Positions 22,975 to 34,674 of a stretch of DNA of 64,000 nucleotides are shown piece by piece (positions within the stretch are counted from its first letter, which is position 1; each line of letters starts with the position of its first letter). The stretch is from assembly GCA_036346405.1 (NCBI GenBank), contig CM070557.1:54752016-54816015 (forward strand), in the 5' to 3' direction. The translations under genes were made by a program, and so were the position numbers. The notes under the pieces were generated by a model. The model saw only the letters and a program-made list of their open reading frames with translations. It was not told the origin of the DNA and did not search any database. Source of the DNA: Phyllostachys edulis. Its lineage: Eukaryota > Streptophyta > Magnoliopsida > Poales > Poaceae.

Positions 22975-24315
22975 TGTTGGACCGAAAAGGCGACTAGAGG
23001 GGGGTGAATAGGAGCGCGATCTCTTTTTCATCTTGATCGAATTTGATACTAATTTCACTCAAATAGCTATGAAAGCTATGAAGATCAATATACAAGTACA
23101 GTGGAAGACTTGTATTGAATCCAATCAAAACCCCGAAGCAAATAGACCAAAATCAGAAAAACTAAAATTCAAATGAGTTGGGCGGTCTGACCGACAACTA
23201 GAAATCGGTATGACCTCCAGGCCAATGAACAGTAAAATCAGCCCGAACTCAAAATCACAAAAATATCTAACATTTGATTCGCAACTCCAAACCTTACCAA
23301 ACTTGAGACATACCTTCTCTAGGATGTCAGAAACCTATTCCAATCTAGGATCGTGAAGATCCATGCCAAAGTTCTGACATTTTTCCGTTTGAGAGAATGT
23401 TGCTTCAAAACCGAGTTAAAACCAAAAGATGATCTAGAAACTTGCTCGTGGATGATTGATGATCCTAGATGTATTCTCATATGTCATAGCAACCTAAATC
23501 TAAGCCAAAAACCAAAGAAAAACTCGCGGATCAAAGAAAGCCCCAAAATCACAAAATACAGAGCAAGAACACAAAGAGACTCGTCTTTTGAAACCTTGCT
23601 TGGATTGATTTGAGATTGATGTTGGTTTACAGCCACTCCATCCAGGAGGACAAAGACTCAACACATGAACACACAATCAATCCAACTCTCTAGAACCATA
23701 ACCTCTTAACTCTCCTCTCCCTAAGCACAACTTAGGGTTTCACACATGAAAGGGTTAAGGAGGTGCTGGCCAGCACCATCCCCTACTTATAGTGAAGGCT
23801 AGCTTCTAGAAAGAAAACCCTAATGGGCACTCGTTAAACCCACGCACAAACGGGTTTCACCTACGTACGCATTTAAAGCGACGTCTTCATCTCCTCTTGA
23901 CCTAAACCGCTTCTCCTTGTGCCGTCTTGCGCCGCGGGTTAGCAAAAGGTCACCAAGGCGGTATTTAGGTGAAGTTACCAAAATACCCCCTCTCGATCCT
24001 TTTCCAAAGATCGAGGCCCATCTTCATGAAGCACTCCCATGCTTCGCCACGTGTAGGTTGATCAACGGCTCTCTTCATGTCGGCAAGTCTCTCCCATCCG
24101 GCTCCCACCGAAACCACCATGGCACTTGCACTGACCTCCGCATCGCTTGATCCAACCCGTCGCACCGAACTGTCCGTTCAGTCATCCTTGTCCATTTTGC
24201 GTCATGCTTGGATTCATTGACTTCACCCGGCATTCTCGATCGTTTTGAACCTCAGCTCTCAAGCCTAGTCCCGACCATCCTCGCCGTTGACCATCGTTGA
24301 CCTCCAAGCGACTAC
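22975..24315 (-). repeat. Truncated LTR, minus orientation
   Basis: Begins TGTTGGACCGAAAAGGCGAC, the reverse complement of the 3' end of the LTR family at 11630/19434. Similarity runs through the segments reversed at 23.88-24.31 kb. It breaks off near 24315 before the expected CCACA end, so this is a truncated solo LTR or an element cut by deletion. Confidence 0.65.
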
Positions 24316-25213
24316 GAAATGAAATCGCACTTGTCGCTCGCTGATTTATAGCTGAGAGGATATCCTTCCTCGTGCGTGATCTGTTTTAATTTGCATGCGG
24401 TAGACAAGGATTAGACGGGAGAGATATGGAATAGAAAGATGTGACGGGATGACAAGATTGGTTGGTGGATCTTTCGATGAAAAAGAAAGACAGGTTGATT
24501 GGTGGAGCTTTAGGTGGAAAAGAAAGGCAAGAGCGAAACTGAAACCCTAATCGGGGGAGAGAGCACATGACGGTTCTGGACGAATAAAATTATGGAAAAT
24601 TTACACAATCAAGTACGCTGTGTCGGGTGGGTTCTACGTAAAATTTAATAATTTTTTGAAGTCATTTGTTATATTTTAAAATTGAAATGAAAATCGCCGC
24701 TTAAACCCTAACCCTAATTCCTAATTCCGGCTTAACCCTAAGAGGGACACATGGCGGCGCGTGGGCGCTATCACATGGCGGTCATCGGCGGCGCTATCAA
24801 GATGGCGATCGTGATGACCTCACCGCCGCGGACCGTCTTGATAGCGCCGACGTGGCGACCATGCGACAAAAAGCTAAATTTGCCCCAAAAAATTGGTACG
24901 CCCATTTCTATACATATAGTGCGCAAAAGTGACAATACCACCAAAAAATCGAGAAAAAAATAAGACAAGCGATATCAAGACCACGTTACTCTTCAATCTT
25001 TTATGCAGAATGATGCTCGTCGCAAGGGTGGGTAAGGCTAGTGAGGGAGGTGGTCGGATGGTTAAGCCAATTAGCTATTCGGCTTAACGGCTGAGGCATT
25101 TCAATCCATGACCTAATATAATCGTGCTCTTGTGCCATGCCATAGCCATGCCACTGATCTGATGCGAGAGAGAGCATGTGGGGCAGAGATCAACGGGGCG
25201 AGGGAAAAAGAGA
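24316..25213. other. Intergenic, no gene seen
   Basis: Low-complexity, gene-free sequence containing a strong hairpin at 24790-24848 and a telomere-like AACCCTAACCCTAA at about 24702-24718. Confidence 0.5.
24790..24848. repeat. 59-bp hairpin
   Basis: GGCGCTATCAAGATGG (24790-24805) pairs with CCGTCTTGATAGCGCC (24833-24848) with one mismatch around a 27-base loop. Possibly a small MITE relic. Confidence 0.7.
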
Positions 25214-25802
25214 GGCAAAATTGGATATATGCAACTCCAAGAGATGGCATTTTGTAAAATACCGTTCTAAAACATGAAATTTAAAATTTGTCACTCTATA
25301 ATTTGGTTATTTGGATTTTATTGTCACTCTTAAACATTTTTTGTCTTCTCTTCTTCTCCCCTCTTCTTCCTCCCGACCTTGCGATGAGGCGAGCCCGAGA
25401 TCGGCGGCGGTGAGCCGGATCTGTGACGACAACCTTGGATCTGGTAGCCAGCTTGCTCATCGTCAGCAGGGAAGAAGGACCGCAGCTGCACGAGCTGGAT
25501 CCAGTGTTGGCGACTCGCGGCAAGCTGGATCCGCGATGGCTACCTCGGATCTAGCAAGCAACAGGGCTAGGTGGTGTCGGGGAAGAAGGTCGCATGGCTT
25601 ACGGTGTGGCTAAAACTTGCCAGAGAAGCGGTGTCGACCGCCGGCCGAGAGGAAGAAGAGAGCAGGGAGGACAAAAGTGTCAGAATGACAAAAATTCAAA
25701 GAGCTAAGTTCTGAAGTGGTAAATTTTCAATTTTATGTTTTAGAGTGATATTTTTAAAAGTCTCATCTATTAAAAGTGACGTATATCTAATTTTGCAACA
25801 AA
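25214..25802. mobile_element. Pack-MULE-like element
   Basis: Inverted ends of about 130-145 bp: left GGCAAAATTGGATATATG, right ...ATATCTAATTTTGC. The GC-rich core (25370-25660) differs sharply in composition from the ends. This is the layout of a small Mutator-like element carrying a host fragment, but the core protein is not recognisable. A clean 9-bp target duplication was not found. Confidence 0.5.
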
Positions 25803-27294
25803 GAAAAAAAAGGGGAAGAGAGCCGAGCGCCCGAGCCTCCTCAAAACCTCATGCGCGCGGTGCAAAAGATACGATGCCCCTCCTCCGCTTCACCGGCCGC
25901 GCGCTCCCCCGACGAGCCAACACAGCACCCGTGCATGATTAGATTAGGGCGCGTGAAAAAGCGGCCGCATCGGTATTAGCGTAAAGAGAATGGCATGGGT
26001 GGGGAGGTGGAGCCGGAGGTGCCGTGGATGGAACCGAGCAACAGCGCCAATCTTGCGTGCCTTGGTGTGCGTGTACCCTCCCTCACTTCCAAGACGAGCC
26101 CTTTTGGGCTTTGATTTGTCTCGGTGCTTCTTGACATGGGAGGGGAGCACCGGACGTGATGTCCCTTCCTTAGAAGCACCGACACGCCAGTAAGGTGTCG
26201 TATCCGTATCGAACACGGACACGACTCCGATATGTATCCCTAATATGTCAGTAATTGCAATCGCAAAAAATATAAAAAAAATCGGATATGTATCGGACAC
26301 GATGGGGATACGTATCGGACACTTGGGCCCATTCAATTCAGCCCAAAATGAACAATCCCCATTCAATTCGGCTCAACTTCACCGGTTAACCTACCCCTGC
26401 CTTGCCTGCTGCCTGACCCAAGCTCGTGCAGACCTTCCGCTCGACGCCGCCGCAGCGCCCGCCTTGTTGCGTCGCCATCGACGGATCCCGGTGCTTCCTC
26501 CAGTGTTGCCGCCGCCGGCTCCTTTCCCTGCGACGGCGGTTCTCCATGGCGCCTCTCCTCCTAGCGCCTTCTTCCTGACGCCGCCGCTTGTCTTGTAGCT
26601 GCTGGAGAGAGCAAAGGAGAGGGAGGAAGAAGCATACAGGAGAGAGAAGCAAGAAGAAAAAGGGTAGATGCAGACAGGAGAAAGAGGGAACAAGAAGAAA
26701 GTAGAGATGAGCAAGAGCAGAGGCGAGGGAGAAAGAGACGCCAGAGAGAGCAGGAGAGGGACTCCACTGCGGAAGGCACCGTCATTACGTCGCGTCTGCC
26801 GACGTCACCTTCGTTGTCCGCCTTTACTCTGAGGTGACCTTTGACGGCATGTTCTTTTTGCCACCCCTTGCCAATCAGTGTCTTGGTTCTTGGCTACGTT
26901 CTTGGATTTCTTTCTTGATCTGTTCGTAGCTTTCTTGGTAGCCTTGAGCGATACTTGGAAATTTATTGCTTAGATTTGTTGCGCAATTGGTCATGCAGGT
27001 TAGATTCTTGCCCTCTAGTTCTTGGGATTTCAATGGACTAATCGAACTCTTTAGGTTGCCGTAGTATCGCAGCGTACGAATCTACGACGAACGAACATAT
27101 GAAGCTTTAAAAGAAATGGTTAGTTTTTTTGTTAATTCTTGACTTTTGGGCATGTTCTTGAAGAATAATTCCGTTTGTGCTTTGATGTGCTAATTGCATT
27201 GTTGGGTTCTTGTTCTAATAAAGATAAGATTACTTTCAATCCGAGTGCAAGAATTAGGATCCCTAGTTCAATAATATTTATACTGATATACATA

Positions 27295-27334
<40 letters not shown>

Positions 27335-28268
27335 TATACACACACACAGTCGTGTCTCCGTATCGCCATTTTTTAGAAAATAGCGTATCTCGTATCCGAT
27401 ACATGTCGTGTCCGACACGCGTGTCCGTGTCCGTGCATTCTAGGTCCCTTCCAAGCTCCAACCCACAGAGATCTTCAGTCTAACAGCTTCTACTCTTCCA
27501 ACATGAAAAGGCAATCAATCATCTGCTCAGCATTCAGCAGAGCAAGCAAGATGTTTCCAACACGCATGCCTATATATATATATGTATATATAATTATCTG
27601 GGGAGGCCCTCCCCGAGCCACTGGATCAGAAGAGAAACGAATGGAGATGAAGAGGGGCTCCCCCAAAGCTCTTTCCCATAGAATTTATTTTCACAATCCC
27701 CAACTGTGTCTGTCTTCTTCCTCCCATCCCTTACTCTCCCAGTTTGTCTCCCTCACACATGATGCATGCATGCCCCACCCATATGGATATGGGCATACAG
27801 ATACAGTAGTACCCAAGGCAATGCAAGCTGCTAGCTAGTCTACTGCCAAATGTACAAGCATGGACTAAATAAGGCATTGGGCCAGACCCTCCTTTCAAAG
27901 TGAGTAGCTGGATAGGATCTGTATCCGGTAATCAGCATTCAGCAGCACGGCTGTGCTGCTCCTCCCTTGAATTATGGGAGGAGGAAGACCAGCCTCAATT
28001 TGCTGCTGGTTTGGTTTCTCACCTCGGAATGAATTTGGCCGTGAAGGAAAGGACAACATAATTGATGTTCAGATATAGGTGAAGATAGGCAAACCATGTA
28101 GAGTTATTTCTTTCATAGTAAGAGATTACTGCAGCACAAACAACAATGTTGGATGTTACACAGACTACAGTCACGGTACACAAGTGAGAGAGGGCTCCTA
28201 GTAAATGTAGTAATGTACAGGATTGGATTGGTCAGCTTATCTAATTTGACATGGCATGGAAGATGTTA
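25803..28268. other. Intergenic with GC-rich and GA-rich tracts
   Basis: No gene can be supported. A GC-rich block (25.83-26.13, 26.40-26.58 kb) precedes a strongly purine-biased tract at about 26600-26760. Related CGTATCGGACACG-type segments in inverted orientation at 26.18-26.33 and 27.35-27.45 kb flank it and may be the ends of a 1.25-kb element. 27.5-28.27 kb is the 3' flank of the acetyltransferase gene and probably includes its 3' UTR. Confidence 0.45.
27296..27348. repeat. Compound microsatellite (ATT)n(TA)n(CA)n
   Basis: About ten ATT units run into TA repeats and then CA repeats. Confidence 0.95.
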
Positions 28269-31200
28269 TTAGCCTTGTTCTTTGTACGGGGTCCAGATCA
28301 GCTTGCTAACGTCGACGTCGAGGCCTCCTCGGCCTGCGGCCTTGAGGTGGCGGTCGAGGACCTTCGGGTCAGCGCAGATGACGTGCTGCCCTTTCCGGTA
28401 CTGGATCAAGTCCAGACTCTGCAACGTGCTCAAGATGTCGTCTGCTTTTATTGCCGTCATATCGCTAAGCTCCTGCGTGCAAGTGCAAGATCTTGTTAGA
28501 AACTGTTGTGGCTGCGCATAGATAGAAAAATGATGATTCAATGGTAGAGTTATGGGTACGCCAGTGTGGATTCAGAAACATCAGTAGATGCAGCCATAGA
28601 GGCACTCACTGTATATCTTACTGCATGATTTTATTGCGTGAAAAGTAAACTATCAAGTACAATACAATCTTGTGAGTTTTCCTAAAGATTTGTTAATAGT
28701 TATGTCTAAGCCTAACAAGAAACATTGTGGTACAGGTCAGAGACAAGGAGGCAAGAACAATTGACGTCCAGAATCCAATTGTTCTTTTGTATCATCAAAT
28801 GGTCTACTTTGCCTACATCCAAAAGTTTTAGAGGGCCGGGGCAAGATGAACAGGAAGGCACAGGCTGAGGAGCCAGAGAACACATGGATCAATGTCCTTC
28901 CATGGAGGAAGTTTCTGCAGATTACACTAGTTGCACGTGACTCTGTCTACATATATTTAGTTCCAGGAAAAGATATTCAGTACACCTTTTCCTCATTACG
29001 GATATAATGCAGCTTGGAGAATCTAACAGCTGATTTATTCTTTTGTGCAATCCCAAGACCTAAAAACTTACGGTGTTGCTCGGAAAACAGATGAGCATAC
29101 GTATTTTACTAGTTATAGCTGCCTATAATACCACTATAGTGGTTACAGCTACATAAATGAAATCTTAGTTGCAGAAAGACATCAACTACACTATTATATC
29201 CACATGGTTTACCATTATTGTTATTTTTTAAACGAAAAATTAAGCCAAGTATAGGAATCTACTGCCCCACTTCACCCTACTGAATTGCAAGTATCTACTG
29301 TATCAATAAATAGTGGCACAGTACACTGAGTTGAAGATCACAATCCCATGGACTTCCAGAAACATCCAAATGTTGATATGTAGCATCAAATGGTCTGTTT
29401 CGCATACATCCAAAAGTTCTCAGGGCCCAGGCAAGACGAACAGGAAGGCATAAGGTGAAAAGCCAGTTAATATACCGAACAATGTCCTTGTGTGGAGGCA
29501 CTTACTGCTGGCTCCACCTGACCTTCTAGCATACATTAAGTTCCTGAATAATACTTCAGAATTTCCTTATTAGGGAATGTTTGACTAATGCAGCATTGTA
29601 GTATAGAATATCCACCTACTAGTGCAATCTTTAAGTGCAATCTTTAAAACAGGATCACTCTTTTTGTCAGAGAACAGATGACAAAGGTTTAGGGAATTAG
29701 ACCCAAGAGAAAGTAGCCTAAATGGCAATATATAAAGTTTCAGGCATCAACATAATACAAAACCAGAAGTGCAGACAAACATCTAAATAAAGAGGCCAAA
29801 GGTTGAGGGACAGTAGTTTAGGCAATTGGACCTAAGAGAAGACCTTGCAAGCTAAATTGCAAAACATAAAGGTCTTGGCACCGACAGGATATAAGAACAA
29901 AAGCGCAAGCAAACATCTAAAATTAGTGGTCTGTTTGGAAGTGAGAAGTGGATATGTGTCATTAAAGAGGAACAATTTTCATAAAAATGCAACTATTCCA
30001 TGAGAATCCACCCGGCAAAGGAACTATCTTCCAATAAGTCAATAGCTGGAAACGATGAACGACACTTTAGCTTAGTTTTGCTTGTCAGTGAAAATCAAGG
30101 AACAGTAGCAGAAAATTTGGCTGAGATCAGCAATCAGTAAGATCAAGCAGATCAAATGGATCTTCTTGATCCAATAAAAATGGGCTATTGTATCACATTT
30201 CGAACAACTGTTGAAAAGTGTAAAATAAAAACTAAAGCAATACAGCTGGATAGAAGGAAAGGAAGACGGTGCTTACCTTAATAGATATGTTGCTCTTATG
30301 TTTCTTTAAAATTTCCAGGAGCACTCTAGTCCAATAACCTCTATAACTGAGCAGACCAAGATCAGAGAGAGGACGCTCCGGTGTCCCCACTTTACCTTCC
30401 TTCTTAGAAAGCTCATAGGCTGCCATAGTAAAGACAATTCCTCTATGAACAAAATGCTAGAATGCAGAAATAGGTTTGGTCACAAAAGAATCAAAATTTA
30501 ACAATGAGATCATGGAATATAGCAGAGGTGAAGCTTACAGAAAGCAATCAGGAACTTTCCATATCCCTTTCTTTGGTATGGAGGGAGAGTGAGAATGCAA
30601 GCCAAATTATAAGATTCCTCAGAGTGCTTCTCCTGCAAAGAGATAAAAGCCAATTAACAAAACATGGCCACTTGTTCTGTAGCATCAAAAGATTCATTAC
30701 TACTAATGTGAATCAGATCTTGTACACAAATTATTGAAACAACTTCACACGATATAAATTTCAGTTCATTCAAACTAAGAAATAATTTCACCACTGGCAA
30801 AAATCAAATATCATAAGTTTATGCCTCTTAAACAGAATCGCTGTGAAGTGTGAACTTTACCTTGGAGAAATATCCCACCATATGACATCCCCGATCATCA
30901 CATTCACACAGGACATAAAACAAGAACAAATCAACATCATAGTAAAGTGTCTTGTGATCAAGAAATAGCTTAGCCAGATAACAAAGGTTCTGTCCATAAA
31001 CCTTGTTCTTCTTGCCATCAACCTGCCATTGTGCAAACACTCTTATCGTTACTATATATATAAAACAAAAGTGAACAAAGAGAAATTACAGGGCTTCCAA
31101 AGATTAAAAAAAAGCAGTTTCGCATTTGTTTTTCATATGAAAAACTGAAAAGTGGCACCAATTGCTACTCCTGCCTCACATGTAGCCATCATAAGAACTA

Positions 31201-34200
31201 ACCGACGGTTTGTTATATCTAGTCAGCTTGCCATTTTCGCTTACAAAGAAATGAATATATATCCTTTTTTAGATGGCGAAATGAAAGTGTAAAAACAATA
31301 ACAATTTTTTTCAGCATAATTAAGGAAACACACAAGGATAGGTGCATTCCAGTCATATTTTATATCGATTTTTAGATCTTATTTTGCATAATTAAGGGAA
31401 CACATCAGGTTAGCCAATTCCATTGCAGAGGTCCTAGTTTGCCTGTACGAATGGAGCAATTCAAAAGCAAAACTACTCAGCATACCATTCCAAATAGAAA
31501 ATAACAACTAACTATACGATATAAATGGATCCTAAATTTCATATGCATCGTTTATTCTGTACACAAACATACAATTTGAAATTTAATTCTTGAACAATAC
31601 ATGTCAATCTTTGCATTTCTAAATATTGAAACGCCAGCTTTGGACAGATTGTTTTTGTAATTTTAACGGTCAGTGCTAATTGGCCAAAAGCAACCCACCT
31701 ATTCTGCCATGAATTTTTTTTTCAGAACCACCAAACTGGATGAAGTTGCTGACAAAATGAATGCAGGGCCTTTTATTCTGTTTAGCTTGAAACTTTAGGC
31801 CCCGTTTGGAACACGGAAATTTTCCCAATTCCTTGCGGAATTGAGCTGTTTCCTGTGAAATTCCTGTGTTCCAAACGGGGCCTTAAGATATTCTGCCTAG
31901 AATGGGAGAACTGGCAGCTATAGCTGCTGTATGCTACAGTATTTTTTTTGGGGGGGTAAGCAACTGTTTGCGGATGTGCAGCTATAGCAGTCTTCTTATC
32001 TCAAAAGCGGCAACAATACAATTTCAGGACCCGATCAACATAATATGCAAATACAGACCAACAGGTATGAACTAAAATGCCAGGCTAGGAAAATGCCATT
32101 AGAGGAAGCCAAAATGAATATCAAACTTACCTCAAACATTGACAGAGTTCCACTTCTGTAGATTTCATCACCTGGGGGATGTTTAAGATCACACTTCTTC
32201 TGTAAAAGTAAAGAAAATGACATTAACAATTGGGTTACGACTTATGGTGATTTAACGTGAAAGAGAATCAGAACCCACCAAAATGAAAACATATGTGCAG
32301 CAAACAAGATACAAAAAATGCATCAGAACATGATTATAGATAAACTCGGGAACAGAGTATGTTGCACCAGTAAGGTTCATCTGAGCCATAGAATTGTAAT
32401 GACAGTAACCGACAGCCATGACTTCAGCTTGCTAAAGGTGGCTTTGTTGAGACACCAGGAAAAATAAGCCGTGAACCCAATTTAGTTCCTTGTTCTAAAT
32501 GAGTAACAGCAGCTGCGATCAATTCAGAGATAGCAGCTGCCAGAAGGGCAAAAAAACTAAGGACCAGTTTGGAACATAGGAAATTCACAGCAAACAGCCC
32601 AATTCCTGTGGCAGTGTGGGAACATTCCCGTGATCCAAACGGGGCATAAATATAAAGAAACCTGTTTTATGGATGGTAGATGTACAGAAAATCAAGATAG
32701 AAGGGCTGAGACAAACACAAGGGTGTCTAGGCAAGTACAAGGACCTTTTCTCTCAATGCCTATCTGACAGGCAGGGAATTGACAACACAGTAACAAATAA
32801 GAAGCAGAGCTCACCATGTGCCTCTGAAGTTGTTCTTTGCGCTTCATGAAGTTGAGGCAAAATTCACAGAAGAACAACTTTGGAGAGTCATTATACTCTG
32901 GTGGGAAAGGGGAGAAATACCAAGTATCTATCTCATATCTCCCAAGTTCTATCTTCGCTATATTTTTTACTTTTGTGAACTCTTCATGTTCCCGCAAGCT
33001 AGCAGCATCAAGCTCCTCGTGACCTTGCTACAAGGGCAATCGAGATCAAGTGAAAGATTACTTTCAGTCCATTAATTCAAAAAGAAGACATAATTCCAGT
33101 ACAAGACAATCAAAGAATCTAATTTGAGTATTTATTCCAAGAATTTCTCCAAAATTGTTAGAAATGAGGAAGAACCGTTATTTGTGGCCAATGAATAGCA
33201 AACTAAAACCGGAGGTACCACATTCAGATAATAAATCTTCATGTAACAGTATGACTGAAAAGTAACAAAATTATCCAAAGTATTAACAATCCATCGCATA
33301 CCTCCACATGTGTCTCATCAATTTTACGTTTCTGGTGTCGTGTCATCTTTAAGCTTGTTGCCTGAGTAAATGTCAAAAGAGTCATATGAGTATTCTTTTC
33401 GCATAAAGGAGAGTTATACATGTTGCTTCAGGAAGATTAGCCCAACCAACACCATAACAGTACAACCACAGATCAAATGTTACAGCAAATGGTACGGGTG
33501 TCATTAACATGTAACACCACAATTGAACAGCATGCATTTCCCTTACCTTATCTTCTACCTTTTCATCAACATCGGTCTCGACAATATCAAGGTCAAGTTG
33601 TTCAAGTTTAACCCACTCATCGAGCCTCCTGTTGACTGCAAGTCCAAATCATTTAATACGATTAGTAAGCATGGATAAGTCAATAAATCAGAACAAGCGT
33701 GATAACTCTTAAGTCGACTCATTTCTATAACAGCACAACTCCGCAAGTCTTAAATACAACACACTGCAACTAATGCGAGGTGCTATGTTCCCAATCAAGC
33801 CAAAATTTCGCGGTAGAAGTGTGCGATTATACTAAAACTCACGACTGGAAAGACCATCCCCTGCCCGCACAAAAGCAAACCTAGAGACCAATTCATCACT
33901 ACAACCCCTCGAATTCCATAACCTATAAACCCAATTAACCATGTAGGCCCCAAATTTCCCCAACCTGAAGCACCCTATACCTAACCCTAGAAACGAAACA
34001 TCCTGATGGGGGGCGAGGCGAGGAGGCTGCTTACACTCGGTGTAGTGGACGTAGTACTCGTAGTCGGCGGGGGAGGAGGAGGATGAGGACTTCCGGCGCT
34101 CGATGACCTTGACGGGGTGGAGCTTCTGGTCGCGCCACCGGCACATCACGCGCGTGCCCACCTCCAGCGGCAGATGCGACGCCCACGCCGCGGATACGGA

Positions 34201-34314
34201 CGAGGACCTCAGCCTCCTCTCCACCCCGCCGTTCGCCGCGGCGCCCGCGCCGTTGCACGCCGTGGTGCCCGCGGCGCCGTTCTCCGGCGCGGTCGACGCC
34301 TCCATCGAGCCCAT
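28269..34314 (-). CDS. HAM1: MYST-family histone acetyltransferase (HAM1/HAM2, Esa1/Tip60 type)
   Basis: Nine exons with consensus splice sites: 34314-34035, 33635-33547, 33361-33302, 33027-32815, 32199-32131, 31022-30861, 30632-30539, 30419-30277 and 28472-28269. Together they encode 437 residues, close to the roughly 445 of plant HAM proteins. Order of domains: a Gly/Ala-rich N-terminus (1-45), a chromo-barrel domain from about 48 (GTRVMCRWRDQKLHPVKVIE ... DYEYYVHYTEFNRRLDEWV), a C2HC zinc finger (LFFCEFCLNFMKRKEQLQRH, MKKCDLKHP), then the acetyl-CoA domain with the DHKTLYYDVD lysine, the ACILTLPPYQ cysteine, the QRKGYGKFLI loop and SYELSKKEGK with the catalytic Glu. All key residues are present. 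The enzyme acetylates histone H4 (Lys5 in Arabidopsis HAM1/2) in the nucleus as the catalytic subunit of a NuA4-type complex. The frame is uninterrupted, so it looks functional. Start chosen at the first in-frame ATG, MGSMEAS. Confidence 0.96.
28740..29925. repeat. Imperfect tandem duplications inside the last intron
   Basis: A segment at about 28780-29110 recurs about 595 bp later at 29375-29690 (shared CATCAAATGGTCT, CATACATCCAAAAGTT and GAACAGGAAGGCA). A second, shorter pair lies at about 29674-29790 and 29800-29925 (shared AATTxGACCxAAGAGAA and GCAxxCAAACATCTAAA). They lengthen the 1.8-kb last intron without touching the splice sites. Confidence 0.7.
31798..31882. mobile_element. Tourist-like MITE (85 bp) in intron 5
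   Basis: Near-perfect inverted ends GGCCCCGTTTGGAACAC / GTGTTCCAAACGGGGCC flanked by TTA on both sides (31795-31797, 31883-31885), the target duplication of PIF/Harbinger elements. Confidence 0.9.
32561..32646. mobile_element. Second, diverged Tourist-like MITE in intron 4
   Basis: GGACCAGTTTGGAACATAGG at the left and TGATCCAAACGGGGC at the right, flanked by TAA. Same family as the 31798 copy but with imperfect ends, hence older. Confidence 0.75.
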
Positions 34315-34452
34315 CTATCTCGTCGTCGGAGAGCGGATCGGAAGTGAGCGGGCACTTCGGCGGTTGGGCCTCTTGACCGGTTTGGGCTTTGGGGTTAGAT
34401 TTTTTATCTCCTCACGGTCCGTATGGTTAGAATGATTTATCATTTCGTGGGA

Positions 34453-34588
34453 CCCACGTGTAAGAAGTTCACTCTGTTGCAGTTCGAAACTTCAAATGCG
34501 TTGCATGTGTGGGCCCGGAACCCACGTGTAAGAAGTTCACTCAGTTGCAGTTCAAAACTTCAAATGCGTTGCATGCGTGGGCCCTCCT
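34453..34588. promoter_or_regulatory. 68-bp tandem duplication with G-boxes upstream of HAM1
   Basis: Two near-identical 68-bp units (34453-34520, 34521-34588), each beginning CCCACGTGTAAGAAGTT. Each carries CACGTG, the core bound by plant bZIP and bHLH factors (ABRE-like when followed by T). They lie 140-275 bp upstream of the start codon of the minus-strand gene. Regulation through them is inferred. Confidence 0.75.
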
Positions 34589-34674
34589 GTGCCAACACCA
34601 TCGTGATCGGACTTTCCCAGCCCAATTCTGATAGTAACTGCTATTGGGCTTCAGTGAATAACCTTATTTTAACA

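Noticed and set aside
26245..26598. 117-codon Pro/Ala-rich open frame
   Set aside because: GC-rich low-complexity sequence ending in a purine tract. No recognisable domain and no gene context.
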